The notes under the pieces were generated by a model. The model had not been told where the DNA came from and made no database searches. It worked only from the letters and a program-made list of their open reading frames with translations. Below are positions 50,078-61,984 of a DNA stretch of 64,000 nucleotides, one piece after another; the first letter of the stretch is position 1, and each line of letters starts with the position of its first letter. The stretch spans positions 434,001 to 498,000 of the forward strand of contig JADNRZ010000015.1 of NCBI GenBank assembly GCA_015501605.1, read 5' to 3'. The DNA is from Panaeolus papilionaceus. Lineage: Eukaryota > Basidiomycota > Agaricomycetes > Agaricales. The translations under genes were made by a program, and so were the position numbers.

Positions 50078-50964
50078 AGTTATCAGACCAAAGAGGGGGG
50101 AGAACAAGATGACGAAGATCGACGGGTTCCACCTGTCGGTATTTAAGGGCTTCGCGAATTATGGTCACGGGCCTTCAGAATCTTAAACAAAAAGCTACCG
50201 GACCTGCCTAATCCTGGTGAGTCCATCTCAGTGGAGTTAATAATAAAAAAGGTAAACGTCATGTCGTCACCCCAAAGTCACCTTCATGTGAACAGAGAAC
50301 GGCCGCTGGAAAATTGTGCAAAGAAAACTCCGACAAGGAGGGAGGCTTGAAATTGAAAAGAAGAAATGCAGGTTGCATCGCTGTTCGGCGGTGTGTGAAG
50401 CTAATAGCCACGGGTGAGATTCCATTTGGCAATTTCATGTCTTCGAATTTGAAAAGACCTGGGAGAACATACAATATTTGACAAGAAATCTTGCTGGTTA
50501 GTCCAGTTCCTCAAGCTGCAAGGGAGCTTTTCGGTACGGTGATGCGAGGGGACGACCGCAAGTAGATTGTGAGGTATGGAACCAAGACAGTGATGGTTCA
50601 TGCAGTTTTTCTTCTCCGCCGCCACTGTGAAAAAATAATCTTTGGTGATAGACAGCCAGTCAATAGATCTAGAGCAGGTAGGCTTTGGTGGTAACAGAGA
50701 GAGTAAATGGCCAAACTTTATTTGGTGATGTGTTTCAACGCGCGCGTCTGTCGGGATCAAGTTGCGACTTGCAATTGGAATTTCAGCTTCGGTCATCGGA
50801 TAGAACAAAATACTTCTAGTGTCATTCTCAAGAGTCTATATGCCTCGATAAACCCTCTTCTATATATACAAAAATACGTTTGAATAAATTACACCAATAA
50901 CTCGATATCTACAAAAACATTTTACAGAATAATAATGCAACAAATAACAAATTAGAGTAGATTT
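50078..50964. other. intergenic region, no gene recognised
   Basis: Nearly 0.9 kb between the P450 start and the transporter stop. A 135-codon minus-strand frame (50401-50808) has no recognisable domain, no clear splice context and mixed composition, so I do not call it. Confidence 0.55.
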
Positions 50965-52392
50965 CTATTCCTTCTTCTGCTTCTTCTTCTTGTTATTATT
51001 ACCCAAAGTATAACCAATCGTACCTAAAAGAACAAGAGCGGCACCGGACCACATCATACGAAGGTCAACAGCCTGCGCGGGCTTGTTCGACTTGCTGATA
51101 AACCCTAAAGTACGCAAGATCGAATCAACGTCGGCCTCGAAGGTCGGCAATGAAAGCCCTTGTACCCAGGGATGCGCTTTGATCGTCTTCGCAATGTCGT
51201 CAATGACTGGCCGACAAACATCGTGCGATATTGAATACAACTGCTTGATCCCTATAACGCTGATAACAAGGCTGACCGCCTTACGAACGACAAGAACCAG
51301 CGTCACTGTTAAAGAGCTAACGCGGGTCGTTAACCGGTTAACGCCAGCAACACAAACGAGTTGTGTCATTGTATTGATCGCAAGCGGAAGGTATATCTGC
51401 GGTATCGACAACGCAAGGATGGGATACGTTGGGGAATCGACGTTTTGTGTGATGGAAATCAAGGAGTTGTTGCCAGACTGCGGGAAGAAGTGTAAGGGAA
51501 GACGGGGAATAGAATAAGGCGGCAGTACGCCTAGCGGGAGTGTATCGCTGGCGGTTTCGGGGATGGGCATTGGGAGGGGAATATTAAGATTCGTTCTAGG
51601 GCCCAAAGAGTTGATGTTGTGCATCTGCGTGGCGAGATCCGGGAGCAAGGGGATGAACATTGGCAGGGCCAAAAAGTGGAGATAAAACATGGACTCTTGC
51701 CATGATGGCGGAGGTTCCTCCGAGGATTGGCTGCTTTTCTTTGGTGAGCCTTGTCCATATTTCGTATACGTTGCCTCCTGTACGAGCCCCAAAAATCCCG
51801 AAAGGACCAGTGCAAGCGTCAAGATGCCTATTCCTGTCAAATAGGTGCGTAAATCTAATTGATCTGATGACACGGAGGATGCTTTGGGCTGAGAAGCAGA
51901 AAGTGTTGTGAGGATGACGCCTATAGTGACCAGAGTTACAGAAGCGATCTGCAAATTCGAATACCTGTTGGAGCGACGATTAACAGATGGGTCAATTGGA
52001 TAAAGGAAGATCACTTGCTTCTTTTTGGATACTAGCCAACCTAAAATCATACTAATCACCAAGCCCGCGCTCCTAAATATAATATGTACGGCCATGGGAA
52101 TGCGATAGGCAAAGGCGGCATTGTTCAAAAGCGAGACGCAATAAAAGAGGCCGACTTGGAGCAGATAACGAGTTATCGGAACTCGTCGTGGGCGAAGGCG
52201 CGGACCTAGCCATGACCATCGAAGAAACGTTGGAAGTCCGTGCAGTGATATCACCAGAAACTGGAAGAACGTAAGAATCGATCCAGCGTTTGGGTATCCT
52301 AATGTGATCTGTTCGAGCGTCAAGGCATTGCTACAACAACCGCCGAAAACAAGGGAAAGAGTCGCGATCCAGGTGGATATGACAGAGAGCAT
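50965..52392 (-). CDS. UAA-family nucleotide-sugar transporter (YEA4/SLC35B4-like)
   Basis: Golgi or ER nucleotide-sugar antiporter of the UAA family; the closest type is YEA4/SLC35B4, which carries UDP-GlcNAc (and UDP-xylose in animals) for glycan or chitin-related synthesis. The signature N-terminus is clear: LVFGGCCSNALTLEQI, then GSILTFFQFLVISLHGLP. Eight to ten hydrophobic helices follow, and the C-terminus is lysine-rich (GNNNKKKKQKKE), a possible ER/Golgi retrieval signal. The frame is open for 475 codons, but I think 52018-51965 is a 54-base GC-AG intron (GCAAGT donor, CAACAG acceptor). Removing it joins SKKK to YSNLQIAS, as in the family, and leaves about 457 residues. Unspliced, 18 odd residues would sit in a loop. 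Divergent from the PCL-type cyclin. Confidence 0.88.
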   Translation of the reverse strand: MLSVISTWIATLSLVFGGCCSNALTLEQITLGYPNAGSILTFFQFLVISLHGLPTFLRWSWLGPRLRPRRVPITRYLLQVGLFYCVSLLNNAAFAYRIPMAVHIIFRSAGLVISMILGWLVSKKKQVIFLYPIDPSVNRRSNRYSNLQIASVTLVTIGVILTTLSASQPKASSVSSDQLDLRTYLTGIGILTLALVLSGFLGLVQEATYTKYGQGSPKKSSQSSEEPPPSWQESMFYLHFLALPMFIPLLPDLATQMHNINSLGPRTNLNIPLPMPIPETASDTLPLGVLPPYSIPRLPLHFFPQSGNNSLISITQNVDSPTYPILALSIPQIYLPLAINTMTQLVCVAGVNRLTTRVSSLTVTLVLVVRKAVSLVISVIGIKQLYSISHDVCRPVIDDIAKTIKAHPWVQGLSLPTFEADVDSILRTLGFISKSNKPAQAVDLRMMWSGAALVLLGTIGYTLGNNNKKKKQKKE

Positions 52393-52900
52393 TTAAAGTA
52401 ATAATGGGTGCTGTAGGTTCATTGAATAGGTTTTAAATGGTGTTCAGGGTGGAACGAGGTCAACGCGAGGACGACATGGCCGACACGTCGACAGTTGGAT
52501 GTTCTCCTTTGGGAAGGCGGAGGCACATTCAATTTCCGCGCAATTGATCCCGAGACTGAGTCATTGTTTGATAACACTTTATCTGATAAACGACTGAAAG
52601 GACATTTCGAGTGGCATAAACGATTTATTTTATGAATATAATTACTTCGAACTCAACTATAACAAAGAATATAAACATTTGAGATAACAGTGGTCATGGT
52701 GATCATCGATCGAAAGTTGTCTGTTTGTAACGGTTTCTCCTTTTCGAACAGCAAAACCACGCCCGATGTAAGTCATTCCTCTTTTATTTCTCTTTATTCC
52801 TCCCTCCTCCCTCTACCTTATTTTTCCCCTTGACGGGGTTACCGTAATAAGTTGTAACATACGGCATACCACATCCTACATACACCACTTTCCTTGGATT
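52393..52900. promoter_or_regulatory. divergent intergenic promoter region (transporter / cyclin)
   Basis: 508 bases between the start codons of the minus-strand transporter and the plus-strand cyclin. A pyrimidine-rich stretch at 52775-52830 lies just upstream of the cyclin, as is common in fungal promoters. No TATA box is clear. Confidence 0.5.
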
Positions 52901-54739
52901 ATGACAGAACATCATCCCTCAACACGGCGACACCCCGCTTCACTACTTCCACTCTCCGCTCACAATCCTCTCCTTGTAAGCCTAGTAGGCAGACGAGTTT
53001 CAATGGAAATGGTAGATTATGTGGCTCGCCAAGCCGCAAAGGTCATTCGAATTGATGGTGAACCAGAGCAACCTCCTGCTGGCGGTCAATCTCAGACACT
53101 TCCTACTCCTCCACATACCCCGCTCAAGGTCAAATTTGCTGATCAGATAGCAAAAGACATCAAGCCAGAAACTCTCTCGCCACATCTTGTCAGTCTAGAA
53201 CACTTCATTCTCCATCTTGTCAAGTGCTCGAATGTGCAGGTCTCTACCCTTTTGACAACGCTCATTTACCTCGATCGCTTACGTAGCAAACTACCCACTA
53301 TGGCCAAAGGTTAGTGCCTATTTTCGTCTGAACCCAGCCTGCGTCACAATATTTGATAACGACGTGTCTTAGGCATGGCATGTACCCGTCATCGAGTGTT
53401 TCTAGCGACCCTGATCGTAACCGCGAAATACCTCAATGATTCATCGCCAAAGAATTGCCACTGGGCGAACTATGCGATTTTCTTCGACGTCGCCGAGATT
53501 AATCTCATGGAGAAGCAACTGCTTTACCTTCTAGACTATGACTTGCGTTTCGACGAGGAACAGGCTTGCACTCACTTTGCGCCATTCATGGTTTCTTCTG
53601 CTGAGGCTAGCCTGAGTACAAGAGTTTCTGCTGTCAGCAAGGTAGCTAAGGCCGGGAAGGCCAGGGCTGAGGCTCGGCAACAGTCTCAGACAACAACTGC
53701 TCAGCAGCCTACACCTGAGGAGAAGGAGCAGTCTAATACCTCTACTACTGCAGCCGCTCCTGCACCCCCTGCACTCTCTGCGTCGTCTTCGTCTTCGACA
53801 TCTGGTGTACCCTCGACAGCATCTGTCTTGTCTTCAGCAGTTCGGGGGATTGCTAAACGGATATCTACTGCTCATCTTCGGAACGTCAGCGCTATTACTA
53901 CGGCCGCTACTACCACTATGGACACCACACATTCTGCGAGCTCTTCTCTGGATCTGGTTTCTTTGGTCGAGGATACAGGTTCCAGCTCATCGTCTTCTTC
54001 GGGATGGACAAGTAACGAGTCTGATGGCGACGAGGATCCCAACGTTACCATTGTTGATCCCAACTCGTCTATTACGCATCTGGATGAGATACCCCTCGAG
54101 TCGACTTTGGCCGGCCCAGGAACAATGAAGAAACCTTTCGGTCTTCGTCCCATTCCGACTCAGAAGTCACGGCCTACTCCAACCCCAGGCCTTACAAAGG
54201 ACGACGAGAGTACCCCTACCCGCGCGAGGAAACCGTCTGAGACTTCATCGGTTCATACCATCACCGCTTCTCCTTTGATTCATCGAAAAGCTGCTCCGTC
54301 CGTTCGATTAGTCGATAGCACAAAACGTTCGATATCCTCCTCGGCCTCCGCGTCATCAGCTTTGAAGACGTCTCAGAGCCGTGATCAGCTCCGTATGCCT
54401 GCGAGCTCGACTATGCCTTCGATTGGTCATTCGACGGGCACTTGTACGAGTTCGAGGATACGATCTGGGACGATGATTCAGCGAGCGACGGGTGGATCTT
54501 CCAGGGCGCCGTTATTGCCCTCGGATAAGGCGACTGGTAGCAGCACTTTGGGCGTCCCGATTCCTTCGTCGACGTCGGCGCATACCCCTATCATAACCAA
54601 GAGCGTGGGTTCTCTGTTCAGTAGAATATTGGGTGTCGCAGCCAACCTTCGAACTGGATCACACTCGCATGCAGCCAATTCAAATGACTCTGACTCTAGG
54701 GGTCTGTTGTCCGTACAAGCTGAAGGGGTTTCGGTGTGA
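52901..54739 (+). CDS. PCL1/2-type cyclin
   Basis: Cyclin with an N-terminal cyclin box similar to the Pcl1/Pcl2/Clg1-type partners of Pho85, which act in G1 and cell polarity. Two exons, 52901-53309 and 53373-54739, join in phase (AAA G then GC ATG) to give 591 residues. The box spans about residues 70-220: LEHFILHLVKCSNVQVSTLL, TLIYLDRLRSKLP, then TRHRVFLATLIVTAKYLNDS, SPKNCHWANYA and EINLMEKQLLYLLDYDLRF. The remaining 370 residues are Ser/Thr/Pro/Ala-rich with many SP/TP sites, probably disordered and phosphorylated. It belongs to a different subfamily from the PHO80-like cyclin at 2.5-4.4 kb. A divergent promoter is shared with the transporter gene upstream. Confidence 0.9.
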
Positions 54740-55383
54740 TCGACATACGGGGGGTGGTGGTTATTATTGTGTCAGTTATCCTGCTACGGTCACCCCGTCA
54801 AACGCTCATCACTTTTTCAAACTTTCCGTTTCTGTCTTCATCACTTCATTTTTTAATTTGAACCTTTTTATTTTTATTCTTATTCAAATTTTCTCTCTAC
54901 ATCCTATCTAACGTCACTCCTTTCATGTCCACTCTCTCCTTTTCATTTATGTCTGATTCATAGTTATTTGCTTCTGACACACAATTTTGGGCCTACCAGT
55001 GCACTTCTCTCTTCCCTTTCTTCCCTTTATTTCTTACTTTCAATATTTATTTTTTCTTATTATTATCGTAGTAGTTTTCTTCAACACACGGACCTTCTAT
55101 TCACATTTCTATCTACAGCTCCTATCTCTCATGCTATTCATCTATTGCCTATTTTGCCCACTCTTACAATGTAATATATACATATCTTGTCATTTGAACA
55201 CCCTTTAACTGGGAATACGTCGAACCGAACGAGCACATTAGGGGAATTCAAAGTTAACAGATCCGCAAACCCAGAGGAAGGTTCGATGACGTGAAGCGGT
55301 CCGCTACGGTCCGGGTTATATTTGTCCCTCTTTGCTATAGCTGACCCCATTAGGCACGCCTGTAGTCCTCCTCCTAGACCAAC
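54740..55383. other. intergenic region, pyrimidine-rich
   Basis: 644 bases between the cyclin stop and the SWD1 start. The plus strand is very T/C-rich from about 54820 to 55170, consistent with a 3' flank and upstream promoter tract. No gene recognised. Confidence 0.55.
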
Positions 55384-57276
55384 ATGAACGAATCTCTAAT
55401 AAGTACGCTATACTGTTATATGTGTTCTTTCAAACTAATGAAAGACATTGTATAGATCCATTTGCCCTTTCACATCCAACAGCAGTACAAACCTCCCTCT
55501 TCGCAGGAGCCGTATTTGCGCGTTTTGATCCAACTGGACGGTTCATCGCCACCGCTCGAGTCGACGGAAGTGCGCAGATCTGGGACCTCGAAACAAGAGG
55601 GACAATACGGACTTTGGACGGTCACGTAAAAGCCCTAACAAGCATAGAGTACGTCAATCCACTTCATCTATATTCTATCAGAACGAAACGTTCATGAATC
55701 ATTCATTCATACACAGCTGGTCTCATCACTCCCGCTACCTTCTAACATCCTCCAAAGATTGGAATATTCTAATATGGGACCTCGCATCTCCGACGAACCC
55801 CCCGCTACGGTACAACACCCTGCGGTTTGATGCCTCCGTTCATTCTGCGTGTTTCCACCCCAAGAACAGGTTAGAACCACGTCCTGGGTTGGGTGTCGCG
55901 AGTCTTGTCACAATTTCTCATCCTTTTAGGTAGCCAAATTGTGCTTGCGTTGTTGTCTACTGGAGAGCTGTACTTGTGTGATACGCGAAAGTCGCATCGG
56001 ACACGTGCGGAGTTGCTGGAAAGTATATTGGAGGATGGGGAGGAGGAAGATGAGAACTCGGGGCAGGGCAGGGCGCGGTATGACTCCTTTCGTTTATTTG
56101 TGTGGTTGTCCACTAATTGTACAATTCAGGTCACCTATGACGGCAGCGAGATTTGACCCCTCGGGCAAAAATATATTTGTTGGAAATGCTGCAGGATTTG
56201 TTTTGGTGTTCAACACAAGAACGAGGATTGTGAGTAAATATACTACTCCATGGGACATTTATCTCATTCAGCATATTAAGATGGTAGGCCGACACAAAAT
56301 TGTAGGAGCAGGCTCTATAAAGAGCATGGATTTCGCAAAGTCGGGCAGGTATAATGCACATCTTGCCTCGTTACACGACATCCCACTTATTTCTACATGG
56401 CCCAGGCGCCTCGTCACCAACTCCTCAGATCGCACATTACGCCAATTCTCTCTCCCCACATACCCTACGCCATTAAACGAAACCGACATCATTTCAATTC
56501 TCGAAACAGAATGGGACGCAGCACAAAAGTTTTCCGACCCTATCAACAGATCAGCATGGCACGCAATGTGTTACAGTCCTGATGGTGAATGGCTAGCAGG
56601 CGGCGCTGCTGACCCCGCAGCTCACAAGATTCACATCTGGGATATTGCTAATGGCGGTAGATTGGCTAGTGCGCTTGATGGTGGTCGTGAGCCTTTGGTG
56701 CATCTTCATGTGAGTCGAGATTCTTTTGGTTGTATCCCCTTGATTTTTTAATGATGTGTTTTATTGTAGTGGCATCCATTGAAGTCGTCTATGGCGTCTA
56801 CGACAAATCATGGTAATATTCTAATATGGCATTGTCCCAGTCCAGAACGATGGGGTGCCTTTGCCGGTGGATTTGAAGAGGTTGATGAAAATGTGGAGTA
56901 TGAAGAACGAGAGGACGAATTTGATATTGTAAGTCTTACCTCTCCACTTATCTATACTTGACCTGAACCTCAATGTTAATAGGAAGACGAAGCCGTAATA
57001 TCAGAACGCAAACGCAAGGCTGAAGAGCAAGAAGTCGACATCGACACGCTTTTCACAGGGGAACAGATGAACGCGTTTCATAAACCCAATGGGACACAGA
57101 CGCCCGGTCAAACTGGCATGTCCACGCCCATTGGCCAGCCCAGTCATGGGGACGCGTTATCCGGTATAGATGGGGGCATGATGGATTTGGATGCTGCGTG
57201 GGCAGAGGCTGAACCGGATGGTGATGGACCAGGGGCATGGAAAATGAAGGTTATCATGGATGACTCTCAGGATTGA
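55384..57276 (+). CDS. swd1: SWD1/RbBP5, WD-repeat subunit of COMPASS H3K4 methyltransferase
   Basis: Orthologue of yeast Swd1 and human RbBP5, a core subunit of the Set1/COMPASS complex that methylates histone H3 lysine 4. Nine exons: 55384-55402, 55456-55648, 55717-55869, 55934-56077, 56130-56229, 56281-56348, 56406-56709, 56770-56928 and 56983-57276. Phases are consistent and give about 477 residues. The N-terminus MNESLINPFALSHP fits the family. WD repeats include SAQIWDLETRGTIRTLDGH, ILIWDLASP and IHIWDIANG. The highly conserved tail PERWGAFAGGFEEVDENVEY, then EEREDEFDI, contains the activation and hinge segment that contacts Set1 and Bre2/Ash2L. Two details are uncertain: the exon 6 acceptor (56281 or 56272) and the exon 4 acceptor, where ttttag|g and the following gtag|c compete; only the latter keeps the frame. 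Confidence 0.93.
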
Positions 57277-57405
57277 GGTCTCGTTTCGGTTTTGCTTTTT
57301 TTGGTCCCGGTTATGAAGATGGAATTGTATTAGAATCCCTACATATGGTATAATTGAATTGACGAAAGATGACCCTTTCATAGATATTATACCCATCCCC
57401 GTCCT

Positions 57406-57607
57406 TCAACGCTCGATCACAATCTTGTTTACTGCATTGCGACGCCAGTACATGAATATCAAGTCTAGAAAATATGCATGTTCGGGGGTGTCCGCTGCTT
57501 GGGGATCCCCCACACAATGATACCGCAGAGTTTTAGTATAGGCATGGGCGTTCAAGTCATCCACTGTGTCATTGTTGTCATCCCCGTCTTCATCATCACT
57601 GTCGCCG

Positions 57608-57644
<37 letters not shown>

Positions 57645-59423
57645 AATCCTTATCCGCGTCTCTATCGTCTTCCACATCATTCTTTGCTGGTTTATGCCCA
57701 TGTCCGAAGTTGCCCACAATCGCGGAAGTGATTTCGTTCTTCTTTCCATCACTTATGGATGTGAATCTATCATCTGGAGAAACCTCGAAAGACAGATGTT
57801 GCAGTGCACCCCACCTCTCCTCACGCTCCGCCGTAAGATAGTTGAAAAAATTCAACGTTTCTGGTAAATCCAGTATGCCACACAGGTCAACAGAAATGAA
57901 TTGCACCCCTCCTATTCCATCGAGCAGAGGAGTGTAGAAGTCAATGACCATTTCACCTTTCTCTGTGCAGACATTCGCTATCTCCAGGGTCTGAATCGCT
58001 GGGAAAACGTCGGTAAACGCTTCTGGGTCCATGTCTTCGACATCTTCCAGGGCCATTCCTGGAGGGGCCGTATCGATTTCGACGCTCAGACGGTGAAGGT
58101 TAGGGAATTGGATCCCAGCGAGAGTGACGGGCTCGACAGACACGTAGCCCAAAAAGAGGATTAATTTGAGTTCCTTTAAGCTGTTATGAACGCAAGTGCT
58201 AGACGGATCGCCGATCACTTCATCGTTGAACGCCAGAATTGAGAGAGAAGCAGACTCGAGATTGGGACAGATGGTGAGGAGCGCCCGAAGATCCCAAACT
58301 GCGAGGTATGCCGAAAGGTGGAGGGATGTCAATGAAGCCAATGACGGTGTGTCACCAGGAAACCCATCCTGGAGACTCCAGTCCATGTTGGCGACCCCCA
58401 CGGTGTCAAAAGAGAAATCCTCCAAGCTGGGAAACATGTGCATAAGACGAATCAATGTGTCCCCGAAAAGCGCTAGGTCACTTATATCAAACTGTTTACT
58501 GGCCTGCTGGTTGTATCCAGTGATTTTAAGTGACCTCAGTGCCGGTCCCTGCTCCTCTCCTCCATTGGCCCAATAAGTGCGTCCAAGCTGAAGGATATTT
58601 GCGACCTGAAACAGATCATACGAGTCCCCATCCATTGTAAGAGACAGCTCCACGATAGGATGCCTGTCAGTGCACCAAACGCTCCAGACCCAGCTGAGGG
58701 CCTTGATAAACCCAGAATGCTCAACCAAATCATAGACGGGTGCCTCATTCTCTGATTCGTCAGCAGGTTGGATCTGGTGTAGGTGGACCGCAAGTGGTCT
58801 TGCACCCGATAGCTGACCAAACTGCGCACATTGCTGTTGTAATGCCGTGGAATCACTCGCGTTCCATTCCTTGGAAAACATGCGTATCTCCGTCCAAAAG
58901 CCCGAGGTTTGTTGGACGACTTCACGCCACGCTCTACAGACTTGGGCAAGAATTGATGGAAAATGAGTGACTCTTGGAGAAGCAGGTTCAGGTGCCTCGA
59001 GCTCGCTATCAATGTATATAGGACAGTGAAGCGCAATTCGATAGAGGATGTCGTTTGGTAGTCGTCGAAAGGGGGACAAAATAATATCACAGATGAAGAG
59101 CTGTTTTTCGAGGTGGTAGGGGCTACTCTGCTCCTTTGGCTGTTTCTTTGAACGCTCCTGGTTCAGAGAGTCGATGACACTACTTTGGTACTCCAGAACA
59201 CGAGAAACCTCAGGTGCTGAAAGTGGGAGATTATACCTGAGTAATGGCATGAAGGATGTTGGGAGAGTGCATATTGTCTAAAGGTGAAAAATGTCCTGTT
59301 GAGATCGCGAATTTTTTACAATAGACATGAAAAACTGCTTACTGATTCCAAGTGTGCTGGCCATAATATCTTTGAATGATGTGGTTGCTTTGGTCCAAAT
59401 TCATGAACTGAATAACTGGTCAT
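57406..59423 (-). CDS. F-box-like/LRR-type protein with C-terminal poly-Asp run, intact copy
   Basis: Same family as the gene at 6674-8482. Exon 1 (59423-59343) reads MTSYSVHEFGPKQPHHSKIL and on to an AHLES end, with donor gtaagc; exon 2 runs 59277-57406 after acceptor tttag. Together they give about 650 residues. The F-box core ICDIILSPFRRLPNDILYRI sits after a charged N-terminus, followed by VCRAWREVV and a leucine-rich C-terminal half. Near the C-terminus a run of about a dozen Asp residues is encoded by a trinucleotide repeat and continues into an acidic Asp/Glu/Asn stretch; the last 45 residues are again ordered (HAYFLDLIFMYWRRNAVN). It is probably an SCF substrate adaptor of unknown target. 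Head-to-head with its decayed duplicate at 59947. The start is upstream of the obvious long frame (59250), chosen because the same first exon is found in the other copies. Confidence 0.82.
57608..57643. repeat. (ATC)n trinucleotide microsatellite
   Basis: About twelve ATC units in a row on the plus strand. On the coding minus strand they read GAT, giving the poly-Asp run of the F-box-like protein. Length variation between isolates would change only the Asp count. Confidence 0.9.
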
Positions 59424-59946
59424 GAATCTTCTTGAGAGTTGACAACACAGGGGCCCGTGGGTGTTCAAATTCTAAAACTCGTGCGTTATATTATGGATTA
59501 GTATCTAATACTCTTACAGCATAGGTAAAAAGCACGGTCAAGCTTAGTATTGGAAGGATTGGAGAGAATGACAGGGGTATGAAGCTAAGTTAAGATGAAG
59601 GCGGTACAATAACATTGAAAGAACGCGAAGACCTTTAAACCAAACAAACCCAAGCAGGAGGTGACTTCTGCTTTCACCGAGCTTGTGTTCACCATCCCAA
59701 TTGCAAAAAATCGACCAAGATTTTTGCCTTGTGTCCTCTCTGAACAGAGCTGGAATCCAGTACCTTATGACAATTCGGTTTCAGCCTTCAAGTTTCAATG
59801 TTGACAAGGCTTGCAGCCCGTGAATGATGCCGTTCTGGTTTCCACGCCGCGTGTCGCGCGACATTAGGGTCTACTATCCGAAAGAGCTGAAAGACCAAAC
59901 ACGTTCTTGTTCTTAACCTCCTAATACCTCCCAGTGGTAGAATGCA
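59424..59946. promoter_or_regulatory. head-to-head intergenic region of the F-box pair
   Basis: 523 bases between the start codons of the intact minus-strand copy and the decayed plus-strand copy. It should contain both promoters. No palindrome or TATA box stood out. Confidence 0.5.
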
Positions 59947-61984
59947 ATGACCAGTTTCACGGTTCAAGAATTTGGACCTGAGCAACCGCAACATTCAAAG
60001 ATACCATGGCCAAAGCGTTTGGAATCAGTAAATTATTCCTCCTTTGACGCAAGTACAACAAATTGACGTGGCTTTAGACGAGGTGCACTGTTCCAACGTC
60101 ATTCATCACACTACTCGAGGATAACACCCAACCTTCAACATCTGAGGCCTCTAGCGTTCGAAAATATCAAAGTCTTGTTCTCGATTCTCTGAACCAACCG
60201 TGTTCAGTGTGCCTCCCATCAGCTCGAAAAACAACTTTTTGTCTGCCAGGTCATATTGCCACCCTTCCGACATCTACCAAGCGACATTCTTTATCGAATT
60301 GTGCTCCATTGCCGCAGATACTTTGATAACAAAACATCCCAGCCTGATTCTCCACGGGATGCGCATGTTCCATCTGTTCTATCTCAGGTCTGTAGACGGT
60401 GGAGGGATGTTGTCCACGGGGATCCCCATTGTGGTCAGAGATACGCATGGACCGCGCCGACTGTACTTCAAGAGACTTCAAAGCATTACAGCAGCAGTGT
60501 TTCTTATTTGCTTGATTATCAGGTACATTGCCACTCTCAGTCGATCTTCGCTAGTTTCGAGGACTGCCTAAAGTCTTGGAGGACGAACCCGATATTGCCG
60601 CTGAGGACAAGCCACTGTTTGGAGAAACTGGATTCACCAGCACGCTGACATGGATATGGGATGTTTGGTATAGGGACAGCCACCCTATTACCAATCTGTT
60701 TCTGACGATGCACTATCAGTCAAATAATTCCTGTAGATTGTAGACGCCCTCCGATTCGGACGCACACATCTGGACGAGCCTACTGACAGAGTTTGGGCTG
60801 CTGGTTCCACGTCCGATTCCACGTCGCTTCAGTCTCTTGAAATCACCGAGGACACTGATCATGTCATACAAGGATTTAATCCTACAGATATTCCATTCTT
60901 CGGGGTGGAACTGATCCAGCTTCTGAGCTCGTTCCCCAAATTGCGGCACTTCTCCTATGATACTCAAGGTTTCAATGTCATGGCCTGCCTTTATCCTTGG
61001 TTAAGCGGGGGGGAAAATCTATTGTTGAGATTCCGTGACTTCGCTCCACTTATCGCCCTATCTGACGACTGCAGATCTATGGATCCTTCTCACCACCTGT
61101 CCCAACGTCGAAGACGCTACCCTGTCGGTTCTCGCATTTTACTACGAGGAGGGATACATGCCAACCTCCGTTTGCATGCACAGTGCCTTGAAGAGTCTCA
61201 AGTTAACCCTCTTGTTGGGTAAAAATGAGATAGACGAATATTTCTCTCTCCCCAAGCTTCGATTCCCCAATCTTCGGAAGCTGATTGTCGAAATGGATAC
61301 GGGCGTTCCAGGAATGGACCTAGATGATCGAGACGAGTATATCCCTCCGGACGCTTTCACCGATGTCTTCCCAGCGGTAAAGACATTGGAAATTAAAAAA
61401 GTTGTCACGGACCGAGGACAAAGCCTCCTCAACGACTATGACTCGATCCTCGAAGTGATACCGAGGATACGCTGCATCACTGTTCACCTGACTGGTATAC
61501 AGCAGCTCCAGGAAACGTTGGAATTTTTCAACAATTTTATGACGGACCCTGACAAATGCCCCGGTCAAGTGGAGCAACTTGTTCTACAAGTGAACCCCAT
61601 GATCAAACGAGGGACGAAGCTGCTTCTGCTATTTTAAAAACATTGGGATCTAAGCCAAATGCCTGCAACGCCGATAAATGTTCCCAGCTTGACGAGGACA
61701 ACGAGATGGACGACGATGAGGAGGACGAGGACGGTAACAACCACCCTGATAACAAGGACAACGACGAGGAAGCGGACCACAATGAGGACGGCAGCGACGA
61801 CAACGATGAGGACGACGACGAGGACAACGCCGGAGACTCCGGCCGCCATCTTTATCACACCACCGTGTGCTATAAGTTCGCAAAAAACCCATAGGACGCG
61901 GATCGGGCTGAGAGGGCGTATTTCATGGATTTGGCTGGAAATTTCACCTCGGATTCGTTGACCAGGATTGTGATTGAACCATGA
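59947..61984 (+). pseudogene. decayed F-box-like copy, inverted duplicate of 57406-59423
   Basis: Exon 1 (59947-60027, 27 codons, the same length as in the intact copy) reads MTSFTVQEFGPEQPQHSKIP; donor gtaaat, acceptor tttag, exon 2 from 60078. A first frameshift falls around 60190-60215: before it LDSLNQ matches IDSLNQ of the intact copy, after it the family sequence (EKQLFVCQVILPPFRHLPSD) runs in another frame. Further slips occur near 60420-60480, 60640-61030 and 61600. The middle block (MTSLHLSPYLTTADLWILLT through PPDAFTDVFPAVKTLEI) aligns well with the intact copy. An Asp/Glu/Asn-rich stretch at about 61690-61840 replaces the poly-Asp run, and the end (RAYFMDL ... IVIEP) matches HAYFLDL ... 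IVIER. Several breaks make a full product impossible. Confidence 0.8.

Noticed and set aside
50401..50808. 135-codon minus-strand frame between the P450 and the transporter
   Set aside because: No recognisable domain, and it lies in the promoter space of the P450.
2528..54739. The two cyclin genes as evidence of a mirror-image duplication
   Set aside because: They belong to different cyclin subfamilies and differ in exon structure, so their symmetric placement is probably chance.
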